Source: Betaproteobacteria bacterium (GTDB taxonomy: Bacteria; Pseudomonadota; Gammaproteobacteria; Burkholderiales; Thiobacteraceae). From it: a stretch of 34,576 bases of DNA. A program made the position numbers and the translations under genes. Positions within the stretch are counted from its first letter, which is position 1, and every line of letters begins with the position of its first letter. Location: contig JANYAU010000061.1 in assembly GCA_025361165.1 (NCBI GenBank), positions 1 to 34,576 on the forward strand. The letters are read 5' to 3'. Below are positions 17,031 to 25,423 of this stretch, in pieces. The notes beneath the pieces were generated by a model. The model searched no databases and was not told the DNA's origin. It was given only the letters and a program-made list of their open reading frames with translations.

Positions 17031-19277
17031 ATGTTGATATCAGTTGTAAATCGCGCAAAATCCATCAGCGATGAAACGCTACAGTGTGCAATCAGAGCAA
17101 TCAACCGGCAGATTGCGGAAGATTTTGAACCTTATTGGAGCTTCGGCGCGAAGTTGCGGCTGGAAGGGGCGATCGGCGCCACGCCCAATAAACAAAAATT
17201 AGAAGAAATGCGCGGCGATGCCGTGTTGTACCTCTGGGATCAGACCGATGTAGACGATGCACTGGGTTATCACGAAGCGAATTTTTGCGGCATCCCCTAC
17301 GGTTTTATTTTTACCGAACTGTGCAAGCAGCTGAAAGAAGAATGGAGCGTCACGCTTTCGCATGAAGCGTTGGAACTGCTTGGCGACGCGCAGGGCAATC
17401 TCTTAGTCCAAGGACCCCATCCGACCGATCCGCAGCGCGAAGTTTTTCATTGGTTTGAAATGTGTGATGCGGTCCAGTCCGAGATCTATGCCATTGATGG
17501 CGTCAAGGTATCGAATTTTGTGTTGCCGCTCTATTTCACGCCAGAAGAGCAGGCGGGCGGACGCAACGACTTCCTTGGCCGCTTACATAAGGGAAAACCC
17601 CTGCACTCGTTCGGAGTCAACCCGGGGGGCTATATTGGCTATTACGATCCCGTGAGTAATCAACATGAGACCTACTTTGCGAAAAACGATCAGCATGCGC
17701 AATCTCGTCTGCGCTTGAAACGCGCCGCAAAATTTGGCCGCGGCTATTTGCGCCAGCATGGCACGGCGACCATCGCCAAGGAGCCGGCGCACCAGCAAGC
17801 GTTGGAGCAGGTCCGCGCGGCTGCAACGAGCACGGAGGCAGCCGCCGACCCGATTCGGCATGTGGTGGTGCTGATGTTGGAGAACCGCTCGTTTGACCAT
17901 TTGCTCGGCGATATGATCAAGGTCAATCCGCAAATCGATGGCCTTCCACAGAACGGCAAGCAGCGCAGCAACACCGCGAGTAGCACGGGCCACACCTATG
18001 CGCAGCAGGCGATTGCGAAATCACGTCTCGCTTTCGATCTGGATCATGAACATGATAGCGTCATGGAGCAATTGGGCAGCGCGGCGACGCCCATGACCGG
18101 GTTTGTGGATTCTTTCCTGCGCCATGACCCGCAGGCAAAAGATCCGGATGATATCAATCAAGTGATGGCGTATTTCCCGGTGGGAGATACGCCGGCGCAA
18201 GATAGCCTACCCGTATTGCATGGCTTGGCACGTCAATTTCTGGTGTGCGATAAATGGTTTTCCTCCATGCCGGGCCCGACCTGGCCCAATCGGTTTTTTG
18301 TGCATAGTGGAACCTGCTTGGGCCACGTGTTGATGCCATCGCGCGAACATCCGGAATATATGCGGGTGTACAGCCAAGAGACGCTCTACGATCGGCTGGG
18401 GGATCAGGGTAAGCCTTGGAAGATCTACCATGACGGCATGCCGCAAAGCATCGTCCTGACGCGCTTGTTACCGCGATTTATCACCAGCAGTTACGGTTCG
18501 ATGGACGATTTTGAACAAGAGGCAAAGGGCGCAGCGAATGACTTTCCTGCCTATGCCTTTATCGAGCCGGCTTACTTCGGCGCAAACGAAAACGATCAGC
18601 ACCCGCCCTCGGATATCGGCGGTGGGGAACAGTTAATCGCGCGCGTTTATAATGCGCTGCGCAGCAACGCCGAGTTGTGGCAATCGACTTTGCTCATTGT
18701 TGTATATGACGAGCATGGCGGTTTTTATGATCATGTTGCTCCGCCCGCAACCATCGCGCCGGACGATCAAACCAGCGAATACGATTTTCGCCGCTTGGGT
18801 GTGCGTGTGCCCGCCATACTCGTGTCGCCCTGGGTCGATCCCGGCGTGTGTCATACCGTGTTCGACCACACCAGTATTTTGCGCTATATGTGCGATAAGT
18901 ACGGATTGCCGCCGCTGGGTAGCAGAACCGCGCCCGAGGCCGGCGCGCTGCAAGCAAATAGCTTTGCCTCCGAGTTGAGCAAACGCACGACGCCACGCAC
19001 CGATACGCCGGCGCAATTACGCGCCGCTACTGCGCCACGTGGCGCGCGGGTCGTCAAAACACCTGCGCCGGTGGAGGGGTCGCGCGAAGCGCTCATGCTG
19101 TACGTTGCCGGGCTGGCGGAGCCCGGCCCCGCACCCAAGGGAATGCGTGCCCGCGCCGCCCCGGCGGGTAAAAAGAAACGCTTGGGAGATACAGAGTTGA
19201 AAACGCGGGCGGATGCCGCTTACGCACAACTGCTGAAGAAAAAAGCGTTACACAAGCGTGCCACCAGCAAGCATTAG
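17031..19277 (+). CDS. phosphoesterase-family protein (phospholipase C/acid phosphatase-like) with extra N-terminal domain
   Basis: Predicted hydrolase of phosphate esters or phospholipid head groups (phosphoesterase family of phospholipase C and AcpA). ATG 17031 is chosen over 16998 because GGGGGAGGG lies just before it. The phosphoesterase domain runs from ~275 to ~640: it opens with HVVVLMLENRSFDHLLGDM (metal-binding Glu/Asn and catalytic Ser/Thr zone), then GPTWPNRFFVHSGT, VYDEHGGFYDHVAPP and VSPWVDPGVCHTVFDHTSIL. The first ~260 residues are a separate domain with SHEALELLGD (HE at ~111-112) and EMCDAVQSE, which recalls a zincin-like fold, an inference only. The C-terminus is basic (KKKRLGD, KKKALHKR). 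No signal peptide or Tat motif is seen, unusual for secreted phospholipases C. It stands alone between the two copper operons. Confidence 0.82.
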   Translation: MLISVVNRAKSISDETLQCAIRAINRQIAEDFEPYWSFGAKLRLEGAIGATPNKQKLEEMRGDAVLYLWDQTDVDDALGYHEANFCGIPYGFIFTELCKQLKEEWSVTLSHEALELLGDAQGNLLVQGPHPTDPQREVFHWFEMCDAVQSEIYAIDGVKVSNFVLPLYFTPEEQAGGRNDFLGRLHKGKPLHSFGVNPGGYIGYYDPVSNQHETYFAKNDQHAQSRLRLKRAAKFGRGYLRQHGTATIAKEPAHQQALEQVRAAATSTEAAADPIRHVVVLMLENRSFDHLLGDMIKVNPQIDGLPQNGKQRSNTASSTGHTYAQQAIAKSRLAFDLDHEHDSVMEQLGSAATPMTGFVDSFLRHDPQAKDPDDINQVMAYFPVGDTPAQDSLPVLHGLARQFLVCDKWFSSMPGPTWPNRFFVHSGTCLGHVLMPSREHPEYMRVYSQETLYDRLGDQGKPWKIYHDGMPQSIVLTRLLPRFITSSYGSMDDFEQEAKGAANDFPAYAFIEPAYFGANENDQHPPSDIGGGEQLIARVYNALRSNAELWQSTLLIVVYDEHGGFYDHVAPPATIAPDDQTSEYDFRRLGVRVPAILVSPWVDPGVCHTVFDHTSILRYMCDKYGLPPLGSRTAPEAGALQANSFASELSKRTTPRTDTPAQLRAATAPRGARVVKTPAPVEGSREALMLYVAGLAEPGPAPKGMRARAAPAGKKKRLGDTELKTRADAAYAQLLKKKALHKRATSKH

Positions 19278-19285
19278 CTCGCTTT

Positions 19286-19321
19286 TTTCGAACAACGCCT
19301 CGCTGGAAGGCGTTGTCGAAA
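19286..19321. other. strong hairpin between convergent genes (not a canonical terminator)
   Basis: ACAACGCCT (19292-19300) and AGGCGTTGT (19308-19316) form a 9-bp perfect stem with a 7-nt loop, extended by TTTTCG/CGAAAA at the base with one bulge. It sits between the convergent phosphoesterase and cupredoxin genes, where a two-way terminator is expected. However, the T-run is on the 5' side and the A-run on the 3' side on both strands, the reverse of a Rho-independent terminator. Confidence 0.5.
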
Positions 19322-19332
19322 ATAAGGCCAAC

Positions 19333-19842
19333 TTACTTGACGATGATTTTCCCCACCATGCCGCCTTCGAAATGGCCGGGAACTAGGCAGCCAAAATAGA
19401 ATTCACCGGCATGAGTGAATTGCCAAGTAATCTCCGCGCTCTTGCCGGGAGCGACGCTCGCCATGGACGGTTCGTCATGCTCCATCCCGGGAAATTTTTT
19501 CATGAGTGCGCTGTGCTCCTTCAGTTCGTCCAGCATGCCGAGCACAAATTCATGTTTCATCTTGCCCGTGTTTTTAATTACGAATTTGACGGCCGCGCCG
19601 CGTTTAAGCGTGATCTTGTCGGGGATGAAACGCAGCTTATCGTTCATTTCGATACGGATGATGCGCTTGGTTTTTTTCGGGTCGGCGGCTTTTCCAAATG
19701 CGCTATCCTCGGCATGGGCATGGTCGATCGCCTGCTTATCGGAAGGGGCTTCAGCGCCATGGGCGTAGGCCAATGCAGTAAAGCCGATCAACGAGCATGC
19801 ACCGAGTAAAGCGCTAAGGCGGGGTTTGCTAAAATGTTTCAT
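19333..19842 (-). CDS. cupredoxin (type 1 copper protein), periplasmic
   Basis: Small blue-copper-like electron carrier or copper-binding protein. The 169-aa protein has a signal peptide (ALLGACSLIGFTALAYA-HG), a His/Asp-rich linker (~36-55), and a cupredoxin fold at ~60-169. The complete type 1 copper ligand set is visible: H97 (KMKHEF), C152 (FYFGCLVPGH), H157 and M162 (EGGM). Residues ~105-130 add a Met/Glu/His-rich insert (KKFPGMEHDE). A GGAG site precedes the start. It is the last gene of the second copper operon, 45 nt after the multicopper oxidase, so it may receive electrons or copper from that enzyme. Confidence 0.93.
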   Translation of the reverse strand: MKHFSKPRLSALLGACSLIGFTALAYAHGAEAPSDKQAIDHAHAEDSAFGKAADPKKTKRIIRIEMNDKLRFIPDKITLKRGAAVKFVIKNTGKMKHEFVLGMLDELKEHSALMKKFPGMEHDEPSMASVAPGKSAEITWQFTHAGEFYFGCLVPGHFEGGMVGKIIVK

Positions 19843-19887
19843 GGTTTCTCCAGGTAGTCGTGTGGGATAAAAATGGCGGAACCTAGC

Positions 19888-21171
19888 TCAGGCCTTGTAC
19901 TCGGAGGCGACCGTACCGGGCGGTGCCTTGTACCAACCTGGATCTTTGTAGTCGTCGCGTGCGAGGCCCTTGCGCACTTTTACGGTGGTGAACATGCCGC
20001 CCATTTCGATTGCGCCATACGGCCCGGTGCCGGTCATCATGGGTAGCGTGTTTTCGGGTAGCGGCATTTCCATCTCGCCCATGTCGGCCATGCCTTTTTC
20101 GCCCATCACCATATATTCCGGCACCAGCTTGTTAATTTTTTTGGCGATGCCGCGTTGATCGACGCCGATCATGGTGGGTACGTTATGACCCATGGCGTTC
20201 ATGGTGTGATGCGCCTTGTGGCAGTGGAATGCCCAATCCCCCGGCGCATTGGCAATAAACTCGATCGCGCGCATTTGACCCACCGCTATATCAATGCTTA
20301 CTTCCGGCCAGCGTGCCGATTTTGGCACCCAGCCGCCATCAGTGCCGGTCACTTCAAAGTCGACGCCATGCAAATGGATCGGGTGGTTGGTCATAGTGAG
20401 ATTGCCAATGCGGATGCGCACGCGATCATCCAAGCGGCAGACCAGGGGATCGATCCCGGGAAAGGCGCGGCTGTTCCACGTCCAGAGATTGAAATCCAAC
20501 ATGGTGCTGACCTTCGGCGTGTAACTGCCGGGGTCGACATCGTAGGCGTTGAGTAAGAAGACAAAGTCGCGATCCACCGGCATGAAGCGCGGATTCTTCG
20601 GGTGCACGACGATGAAGCCCATCATGCCCATCGCCATTTGCAGCATTTCGTCGGCGTGCGGGTGATACATGAAGGTGCCGGATTTTTTCATCTCGAATTC
20701 GTAGACAAAAGTTTTGCCGGGTTGGATTTGCGGTTGATTCAAACCGCCGACGCCATCCATGCCGTTGGGCAGCAGCACGCCGTGCCAATGGATGGTGGTG
20801 TGTTCCGGCAATTTATTGGTGACAAAAATGCGTACCTTGTCACCTTCTACGCATTCGAGGGTCGGCCCCGGCGATTGACCGTTATAGCCCCACAAATTGG
20901 CGATCATGCCGGGCGAAATCTCGCGTTTTACCGGCTCGGCAATTAAGTGAAATTCCTTCCAACCGTTTTTCATGCGCCAGGGAGCGGTCCAGCCATTCAA
21001 TGTCGCCACGGGGTTATAGGGGCGGCCATTGGGCGGAAGATACGGCTGCTGGGTGGCTGCGCTTTCCATCAAGGGGGCTTCCGGCAAAGACGCTGCACCG
21101 GCCTTGGAAACCAAGGCCGCACCCAGGAATGCGGCACTCGAACCGCGCAAAAAATCTCGACGTGTAGCCAT
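19888..21171 (-). CDS. multicopper oxidase, Tat-exported (copper oxidase)
   Basis: Periplasmic multicopper oxidase, probably oxidising toxic Cu(I) to Cu(II). ATG 21171 is chosen over the longer frame to 21219: it has an AAAGGAATCATC upstream and begins a twin-arginine signal (TRRDFLRGSSAAFLGAA). All four copper-ligand blocks are present: HWHG (~126), HPHADE (~168), HPIHLHG (~261) and HCHKAHHTMNAM (~314), the last giving the type 1 Cys-His-Met set. A Met-rich tail (GMADMGEMEMPLPENTLPMM, ~350-372) is typical of cuprous oxidases and may bind Cu(I). At 427 aa it is on the short side for three-domain oxidases. It lies 13 nt after the TolC-family gene. Confidence 0.94.
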   Translation of the reverse strand: MATRRDFLRGSSAAFLGAALVSKAGAASLPEAPLMESAATQQPYLPPNGRPYNPVATLNGWTAPWRMKNGWKEFHLIAEPVKREISPGMIANLWGYNGQSPGPTLECVEGDKVRIFVTNKLPEHTTIHWHGVLLPNGMDGVGGLNQPQIQPGKTFVYEFEMKKSGTFMYHPHADEMLQMAMGMMGFIVVHPKNPRFMPVDRDFVFLLNAYDVDPGSYTPKVSTMLDFNLWTWNSRAFPGIDPLVCRLDDRVRIRIGNLTMTNHPIHLHGVDFEVTGTDGGWVPKSARWPEVSIDIAVGQMRAIEFIANAPGDWAFHCHKAHHTMNAMGHNVPTMIGVDQRGIAKKINKLVPEYMVMGEKGMADMGEMEMPLPENTLPMMTGTGPYGAIEMGGMFTTVKVRKGLARDDYKDPGWYKAPPGTVASEYKA

Positions 21172-21184
21172 GATGATTCCTTTC

Positions 21185-22612
21185 TTATTGTCCGCGGCTG
21201 GATGCGCCGGGCATCGCAACGGGGGTTGTTCCAGAGGCGCGCGTCATGTCGCCGCCGGGGCCGGAGAGTGCACCCTGCAAGTCGGTCTCGGCGATCCAAT
21301 AATCGCGCAAGGCTTCGATGTAGCCGTTAACGCTCATGACTTGCTCACGCGCATCGGCAATTAATTCGAACACGCTGATGAGCATGCCGTTATAGCGCAG
21401 CATTTGTTCGTCGGAGATTTTTTTGCGCAAGGGCACGATTTCATTTTGATAATGTTTGGCTACATCGTAAGTGGTGCGATAAGCCTGGTAGGCTTCGCGC
21501 GCCTCGGAGCGGGCGTTGATCGCGGTGTTGGCGGTACGGTTGACGGCTTGCATATACCTGGCCTCGGAGCGTGCGAGTGTGGCGTCGCCCCAATCGAAGA
21601 GCGGAATCTGAAAACTGATTTCATAACCCGTTTGGCGCGGCAATTCGTTCGAGGTGTTGTGTTGGTAGCCAAGATCCAACACATTAACGAAGCGTGTCGC
21701 CTTGGAAAGCCCGAGCGATTTGGCCATGCCATCCACTTCTTGTTTCGCCATTTGCACATCGAGCCGGCTGCGCATCGCGGTGGCTTCAACCTCCTGGCGT
21801 TCCACCGCTTGGGCGGGCAGCGCCGGTAGGCGTTCCGGCAGTTGGAACGCAAGCTCGTCACCCGATAGCCCCAGCAAGCGCGTGAGTTGCTCGCGCTCCG
21901 CGATCGCGGTTTGCTTGGCGCGTGCAAGCTGCGCGGTGGCTTCGGCGTAGAACAACTGTTCCCGCATTTGGGTCAGCTTGCTCCAATTGCCCACGCGCAG
22001 CATGCGCTGCGCCAGTTGTGCGCTGGCTTCGGCCGCAATCTGCACTTGCTCCGCATATTTCAATGTTTCTTGTGCGGCGACGGCGTTGAAATAAGCGCGG
22101 CGCGTTTCCGCCGCCAAGCGCACCACATCGCCGGCGGCGCCGAGCTGCGCCTGCTCGAAATGGCGCGACGCGATTTGGGTTTTGAGCGGTAGGGCGAAGA
22201 GCCCTAATACTTCGAGCGTGAACGTGCGGTCGTACTCAATCTCCGCCCCGCGCTTCAAGCGCGCGAAGTAGAGCCCAGGGTTACGCAGCCGTCCGGCCTG
22301 TACTAAATCCGCTTCCGCGATGTTCAGTTCGGCCAGACTCGCTTTGAGCCCAGGGTTATTGAGCAGCGCGATCTGCACCGCGTCGTCGGCGGAAAGCGGC
22401 TTGGCCAAAAGGGCACGTACTTCTGTCCTTGCCGTGCTCTCCGGCGCCGGACGCGGCACTTGCACTTGCGCGCCGAGCCGGGATTGCGTTTCGCGCTCGA
22501 CGCGGCCGAAGCCGCCGTCTGTTGAAAAACTAGTGCAAGCGCTGAGCGTGAGCGAAACCACAGCCGCCGACCATAACTTGGCTTGCGGTAAATAGCGCGG
22601 GAGAGGCGTCAT
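21185..22612 (-). CDS. TolC-family outer-membrane lipoprotein of the copper operon
   Basis: Outer-membrane efflux protein, 475 aa. The signal ends in a lipobox (SLTLSAC, lipidated Cys at 26), so it is a predicted lipoprotein. Two efflux-protein repeats follow: one from ~72 (LSADDAVQIALLNNPGLKAS) and one from ~300 (ISFQIPLFDWGDATLARSEA). Long Ala/Gln/Glu-rich helices form the tunnel, and the C-terminus is a loose Ser/Gly/Pro tail. An AGGAGG site lies just upstream. No RND pump or adaptor is encoded in this operon, so it either uses the nearby CusBA or works with a pump elsewhere. It is a different protein from the cusC product at 15093-16355. Confidence 0.9.
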   Translation of the reverse strand: MTPLPRYLPQAKLWSAAVVSLTLSACTSFSTDGGFGRVERETQSRLGAQVQVPRPAPESTARTEVRALLAKPLSADDAVQIALLNNPGLKASLAELNIAEADLVQAGRLRNPGLYFARLKRGAEIEYDRTFTLEVLGLFALPLKTQIASRHFEQAQLGAAGDVVRLAAETRRAYFNAVAAQETLKYAEQVQIAAEASAQLAQRMLRVGNWSKLTQMREQLFYAEATAQLARAKQTAIAEREQLTRLLGLSGDELAFQLPERLPALPAQAVERQEVEATAMRSRLDVQMAKQEVDGMAKSLGLSKATRFVNVLDLGYQHNTSNELPRQTGYEISFQIPLFDWGDATLARSEARYMQAVNRTANTAINARSEAREAYQAYRTTYDVAKHYQNEIVPLRKKISDEQMLRYNGMLISVFELIADAREQVMSVNGYIEALRDYWIAETDLQGALSGPGGDMTRASGTTPVAMPGASSRGQ

Positions 22613-22622
22613 ATCGTCCTCC

Positions 22623-23249
22623 TTATTTCTGGAAACCTGTGATCACAATGGCGCCGCCACTTTGTTCCATGGTGACGCCGACTTCGTCGCCGACTTTGAT
22701 CTGTTTCAGTAGCTTCGGGTCTTGCACGCGGAAAACCATCGTCATGCCCGGCATGTCGAATTTGGGGATCGGACCGTGCTTGAGTTTGACCTTGCCCTCC
22801 GCTAGGTTGATCGCTTCGATGCGCCCGTGGGTGTCGCTGCCTGCCGTTGGTGTGGTGGCGGGGACGGTAGTTGCAGCGGCAGGCCGAGCGGTGGTATCAG
22901 CTTGCGTAAGTTGCACCGGTGTATCTAATGTTACTTTCCGCCCGCTGCTGTGCGCTTCATGCCCGCTGTGGCCTTCGGGTTTACGCACTGTGACTTCTGT
23001 CTGCGCCACTTGTGTTGTTGTGTCGGCAAAACCGCCATCCGCGGTAAATAAGTTTTGCCACGGCAGTTGCGGCGCGTCTTGTTGGGCGTTATAGCCTGCA
23101 AAGGCGCTTTCATAGTGTGGCGCCGTGGCGGGCGCGGCGGGGTCGGTCACACTGAGGGGCGTGGCCGATTGCGCATAAGCGCTAGCCGTTAGCATGAGGC
23201 CAAGCACAACAATGGCGCGGCGCGAAACGATAGTAAAAATAGTGAACAT
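22623..23249 (-). CDS. CusF-like periplasmic copper-binding protein with long linker
   Basis: Predicted periplasmic Cu(I)/Ag(I) chaperone. The 208-aa protein has a signal peptide (AIVVLGLMLTASAYA-QS), a ~110-residue low-complexity region rich in Ala, Thr and Pro with a His motif (EGHSGHEAHSSG, ~93-104), and a C-terminal CusF OB-fold (~140-206). The metal site reads KHGPIPKFDMPGMTMVF: the CusF His and both Met are kept, and the tryptophan position is Met, as in the CusB-fused domain of this window. E. coli CusF is ~110 aa, so the linker is the main difference. AAAGGA precedes the start, and the stop is 10 nt before the TolC-family gene. Confidence 0.9.
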   Translation of the reverse strand: MFTIFTIVSRRAIVVLGLMLTASAYAQSATPLSVTDPAAPATAPHYESAFAGYNAQQDAPQLPWQNLFTADGGFADTTTQVAQTEVTVRKPEGHSGHEAHSSGRKVTLDTPVQLTQADTTARPAAATTVPATTPTAGSDTHGRIEAINLAEGKVKLKHGPIPKFDMPGMTMVFRVQDPKLLKQIKVGDEVGVTMEQSGGAIVITGFQK

Positions 23250-23377
23250 GTTCGTATCCTTTAATCGAGTAAATGAGGGCGGTCGCGATTTGCTTTCCGC
23301 CAGATCGAATACGGGATTGCATGCGCAAAGCGATCGTCAGCTAGACGATACTTTAGCCTCGCAGCACACTTCCCGCG
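23250..23377 (-). promoter_or_regulatory. leader of the CusF-like gene with two inverted repeats
   Basis: The 128-nt gap holds a perfect dyad ATCGTC-AGCTA-GACGAT (23333-23349). A second stem CCCGCG/CGCGGG (23372-23377 and 23383-23388) encloses the stop codon of the upstream gene in its loop. No U-tract follows either. They could be an operator, an RNA-processing hairpin or an attenuator; the sequence alone cannot decide. Confidence 0.35.
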
Positions 23378-23737
23378 TTAAGCGCGGGCGCGCGGAGGCG
23401 GGTCGGAAACGGGTAGGGTAATCGAGAGGAAGTGCGTGTCCGGCGGTATGCTGTCTATGCGTGCCACCGGCAATGTGAAGTCGGAGAGGGAAGAAACAAG
23501 CCCTGGGGAACAGCAGATATGGCATGTGCCACACTGATTACAGTCGTGCGCCTGCACTGGATCGTGCGCAGCGGGCTGATGCGCATGGTCGGTATGCGGA
23601 TTCGCCTCCATGGCCATCGAGTCGGCGTCATGCTCCACCGTATGCGGGCACGTCACCATCCCCAGCGCGCTCGCGCTGAAAAAGGGCAGCCAAGCCATAA
23701 GGAGTAGTGCGGCGAAGCGTCTTAGCGGTTTACGCAT
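23378..23737 (-). CDS. small His/Cys-rich secreted protein (DUF2946-like) leading the second copper operon
   Basis: A 119-aa predicted periplasmic protein. The signal peptide (FAALLLMAWLPFFSASALG) is followed by a segment crowded with His and Met (HTVEHDADSMAMEANPHTDH) and a Cys cluster CNQCGTCHICC at ~85-95. The end SDPPPRARA is like the PPRA ending of DUF2946-type proteins, a family often found with copper genes. The His/Cys content suggests metal binding in the periplasm. It is the first gene of the operon, 128 nt before the CusF-like gene. The family label is tentative and the function unproven. Confidence 0.7.
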   Translation of the reverse strand: MRKPLRRFAALLLMAWLPFFSASALGMVTCPHTVEHDADSMAMEANPHTDHAHQPAAHDPVQAHDCNQCGTCHICCSPGLVSSLSDFTLPVARIDSIPPDTHFLSITLPVSDPPPRARA

Positions 23738-23793
23738 GGCCTTACACTAGCACGCGTCCGCGTTGCGCGCAAGATTTGCTTGGGCCGCGCGAT

Positions 23794-25416
23794 TCAGGTT
23801 GCCTGATCCAATGCCGCGATGAGTTCAATGCTGACATCGTCCTGGCCTAGGCGCGCGGGCAAGCCGAAGTCGATCAGCTTTTTGGCCACGCGTTCGTTTG
23901 CTTCACATAGAACGACCTTGACGTGACGTGCGCGAAAATGGTGAATCATATCTTCCAGGGCTTGCATCGCGGTGGCATCGACGATGGGCACGCGCCCCAA
24001 ACGCAAAATGAGTACCCGGGTTTGATCGTGCAGCCCCGCCAGCGTGCGTTCGAAGGTGGCCGCTGCACCGAAGAAGAGCGGGCCATCGATGGAATAAATT
24101 TGTACTCCCTTGGGCACGCCCACCGGACACACTGTGGCGAGTGTTGCCTCGCTGTCGCCCTCGATCTTGACGGTTTCACTCATGCGTTTCATGAACAACA
24201 GCGCGGCCAGCATCACCCCGACATTGACGGCAATCACCAGATCGGCGAACACGGTGAGCAAGAAAGTCACGAGGAGTAAGGCCACGTCGTTGCGCGGCGC
24301 GTGACGCACCAGATCGGCAAAGTGTTTGGCTTCGCTCATATGCCAAGCCACCACGAATAGGATGGCGGCGAGTGCGGCGAGCGGGATATATACCGCCAGC
24401 GGCGCGAGCAGTAGGATGGTAGCGAGTAAGGTGAGCGCATGTACGATACCGGCAAGCGGACTATCGCCACCGCTCTTGATATTGGTGGCGGTGCGTGCGA
24501 TCGCCCCGGTGGCGGCGAAGCCGCCCAATAATGGCGTGACCAAATTAGCCAAGCCTTGGCCCACGAGTTCCTGATTGGGGTCGTGCCGGGTGCCCGCCAT
24601 ACCATCCGATACCACTGCGCACAGCAGCGATTCAATAGCGCCCAACATGGCAATGGTCAACGCGGGGCCGAGCAATTCCAACACGCGCGCGAAGCTCACC
24701 ACGGGCAGGCCGAAGGCCGGTAAGCCGGAAGGAATGCCGCCAAAGGCGCTGCCGATAGTAGCCACCCCCTCGAAGTGAAATAGGGCTTGCGCGCCGGCAG
24801 CAGCAACCATGACCACCAGTGGACCGGGGACGCGGCGCGTGATGCGGGGAAAGATGAGCAACACCGCCAGACTAGCGAGCGCTAAAGTCAGCGTGGGCCA
24901 GTGCGGGTGCGGTAGCGCGACTACGAGCGCCGCCAGCTTTTCATGAAAATGCGGACCGCTGGCGGCAGCCGGATGCAAGCCGAAAAAGTCTTTCCACTGG
25001 CCGACGAAAATAATGATGGCGATGCCTGCCGTGAAACCGGTGATCACCGGTGTCGGGATAAAGCGAATGATGCCGCCCAATTTGATCAGCCCCATGCCGA
25101 GCAAAATCAGACCGGCCATGAAGCTGGCGATCTGCAAGCCATCGATGCCGTATTTGGCGGTAATGCCGGCGAGAATGGCGATGAAGGCGCCGGTGGGCCC
25201 ACTGATGGAAACGCGCGAACTACCGAATAAGGCGGTAATCAGCCCGGCCACGATGCCGGTATAGATACCTTGTTCTGGCCGCGCGCCGCTGGCGATCGCG
25301 AACGCCATGGCCAAGGGTAAAGCCACGACGCCCACCACCAGTCCGGCCACGATATTGCGGACAAGATGCCGGCGCTGAAACAAGCCGGCGCGGTAAGCCT
25401 CGAGGGCGGCGATCAT
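23794..25416 (-). CDS. SulP-family anion transporter with C-terminal STAS domain (first of two)
   Basis: Inner-membrane transporter of the SulP/SLC26 family, whose members carry sulfate, bicarbonate or other anions. ATG 25416 is preferred: it begins 7 nt after the stop of the carbonic anhydrase gene, whereas the longer frame (to 25485) would overlap that gene by 62 nt. The hydrophobic core (~15-415) has the family's SISGPTGAFIAILAG and VRNIVAGLVVGVVALPLAMA segments, and a STAS domain (~430-540) contains VPIVDATAMQALEDMI. It is the last gene of a three-gene unit with the gamma-carbonic anhydrase and a second SulP, which points to bicarbonate; the substrate cannot be read from sequence alone. 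Confidence 0.88.
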   Translation of the reverse strand: MIAALEAYRAGLFQRRHLVRNIVAGLVVGVVALPLAMAFAIASGARPEQGIYTGIVAGLITALFGSSRVSISGPTGAFIAILAGITAKYGIDGLQIASFMAGLILLGMGLIKLGGIIRFIPTPVITGFTAGIAIIIFVGQWKDFFGLHPAAASGPHFHEKLAALVVALPHPHWPTLTLALASLAVLLIFPRITRRVPGPLVVMVAAAGAQALFHFEGVATIGSAFGGIPSGLPAFGLPVVSFARVLELLGPALTIAMLGAIESLLCAVVSDGMAGTRHDPNQELVGQGLANLVTPLLGGFAATGAIARTATNIKSGGDSPLAGIVHALTLLATILLLAPLAVYIPLAALAAILFVVAWHMSEAKHFADLVRHAPRNDVALLLVTFLLTVFADLVIAVNVGVMLAALLFMKRMSETVKIEGDSEATLATVCPVGVPKGVQIYSIDGPLFFGAAATFERTLAGLHDQTRVLILRLGRVPIVDATAMQALEDMIHHFRARHVKVVLCEANERVAKKLIDFGLPARLGQDDVSIELIAALDQAT

Positions 25417-25423
25417 GGCATGC

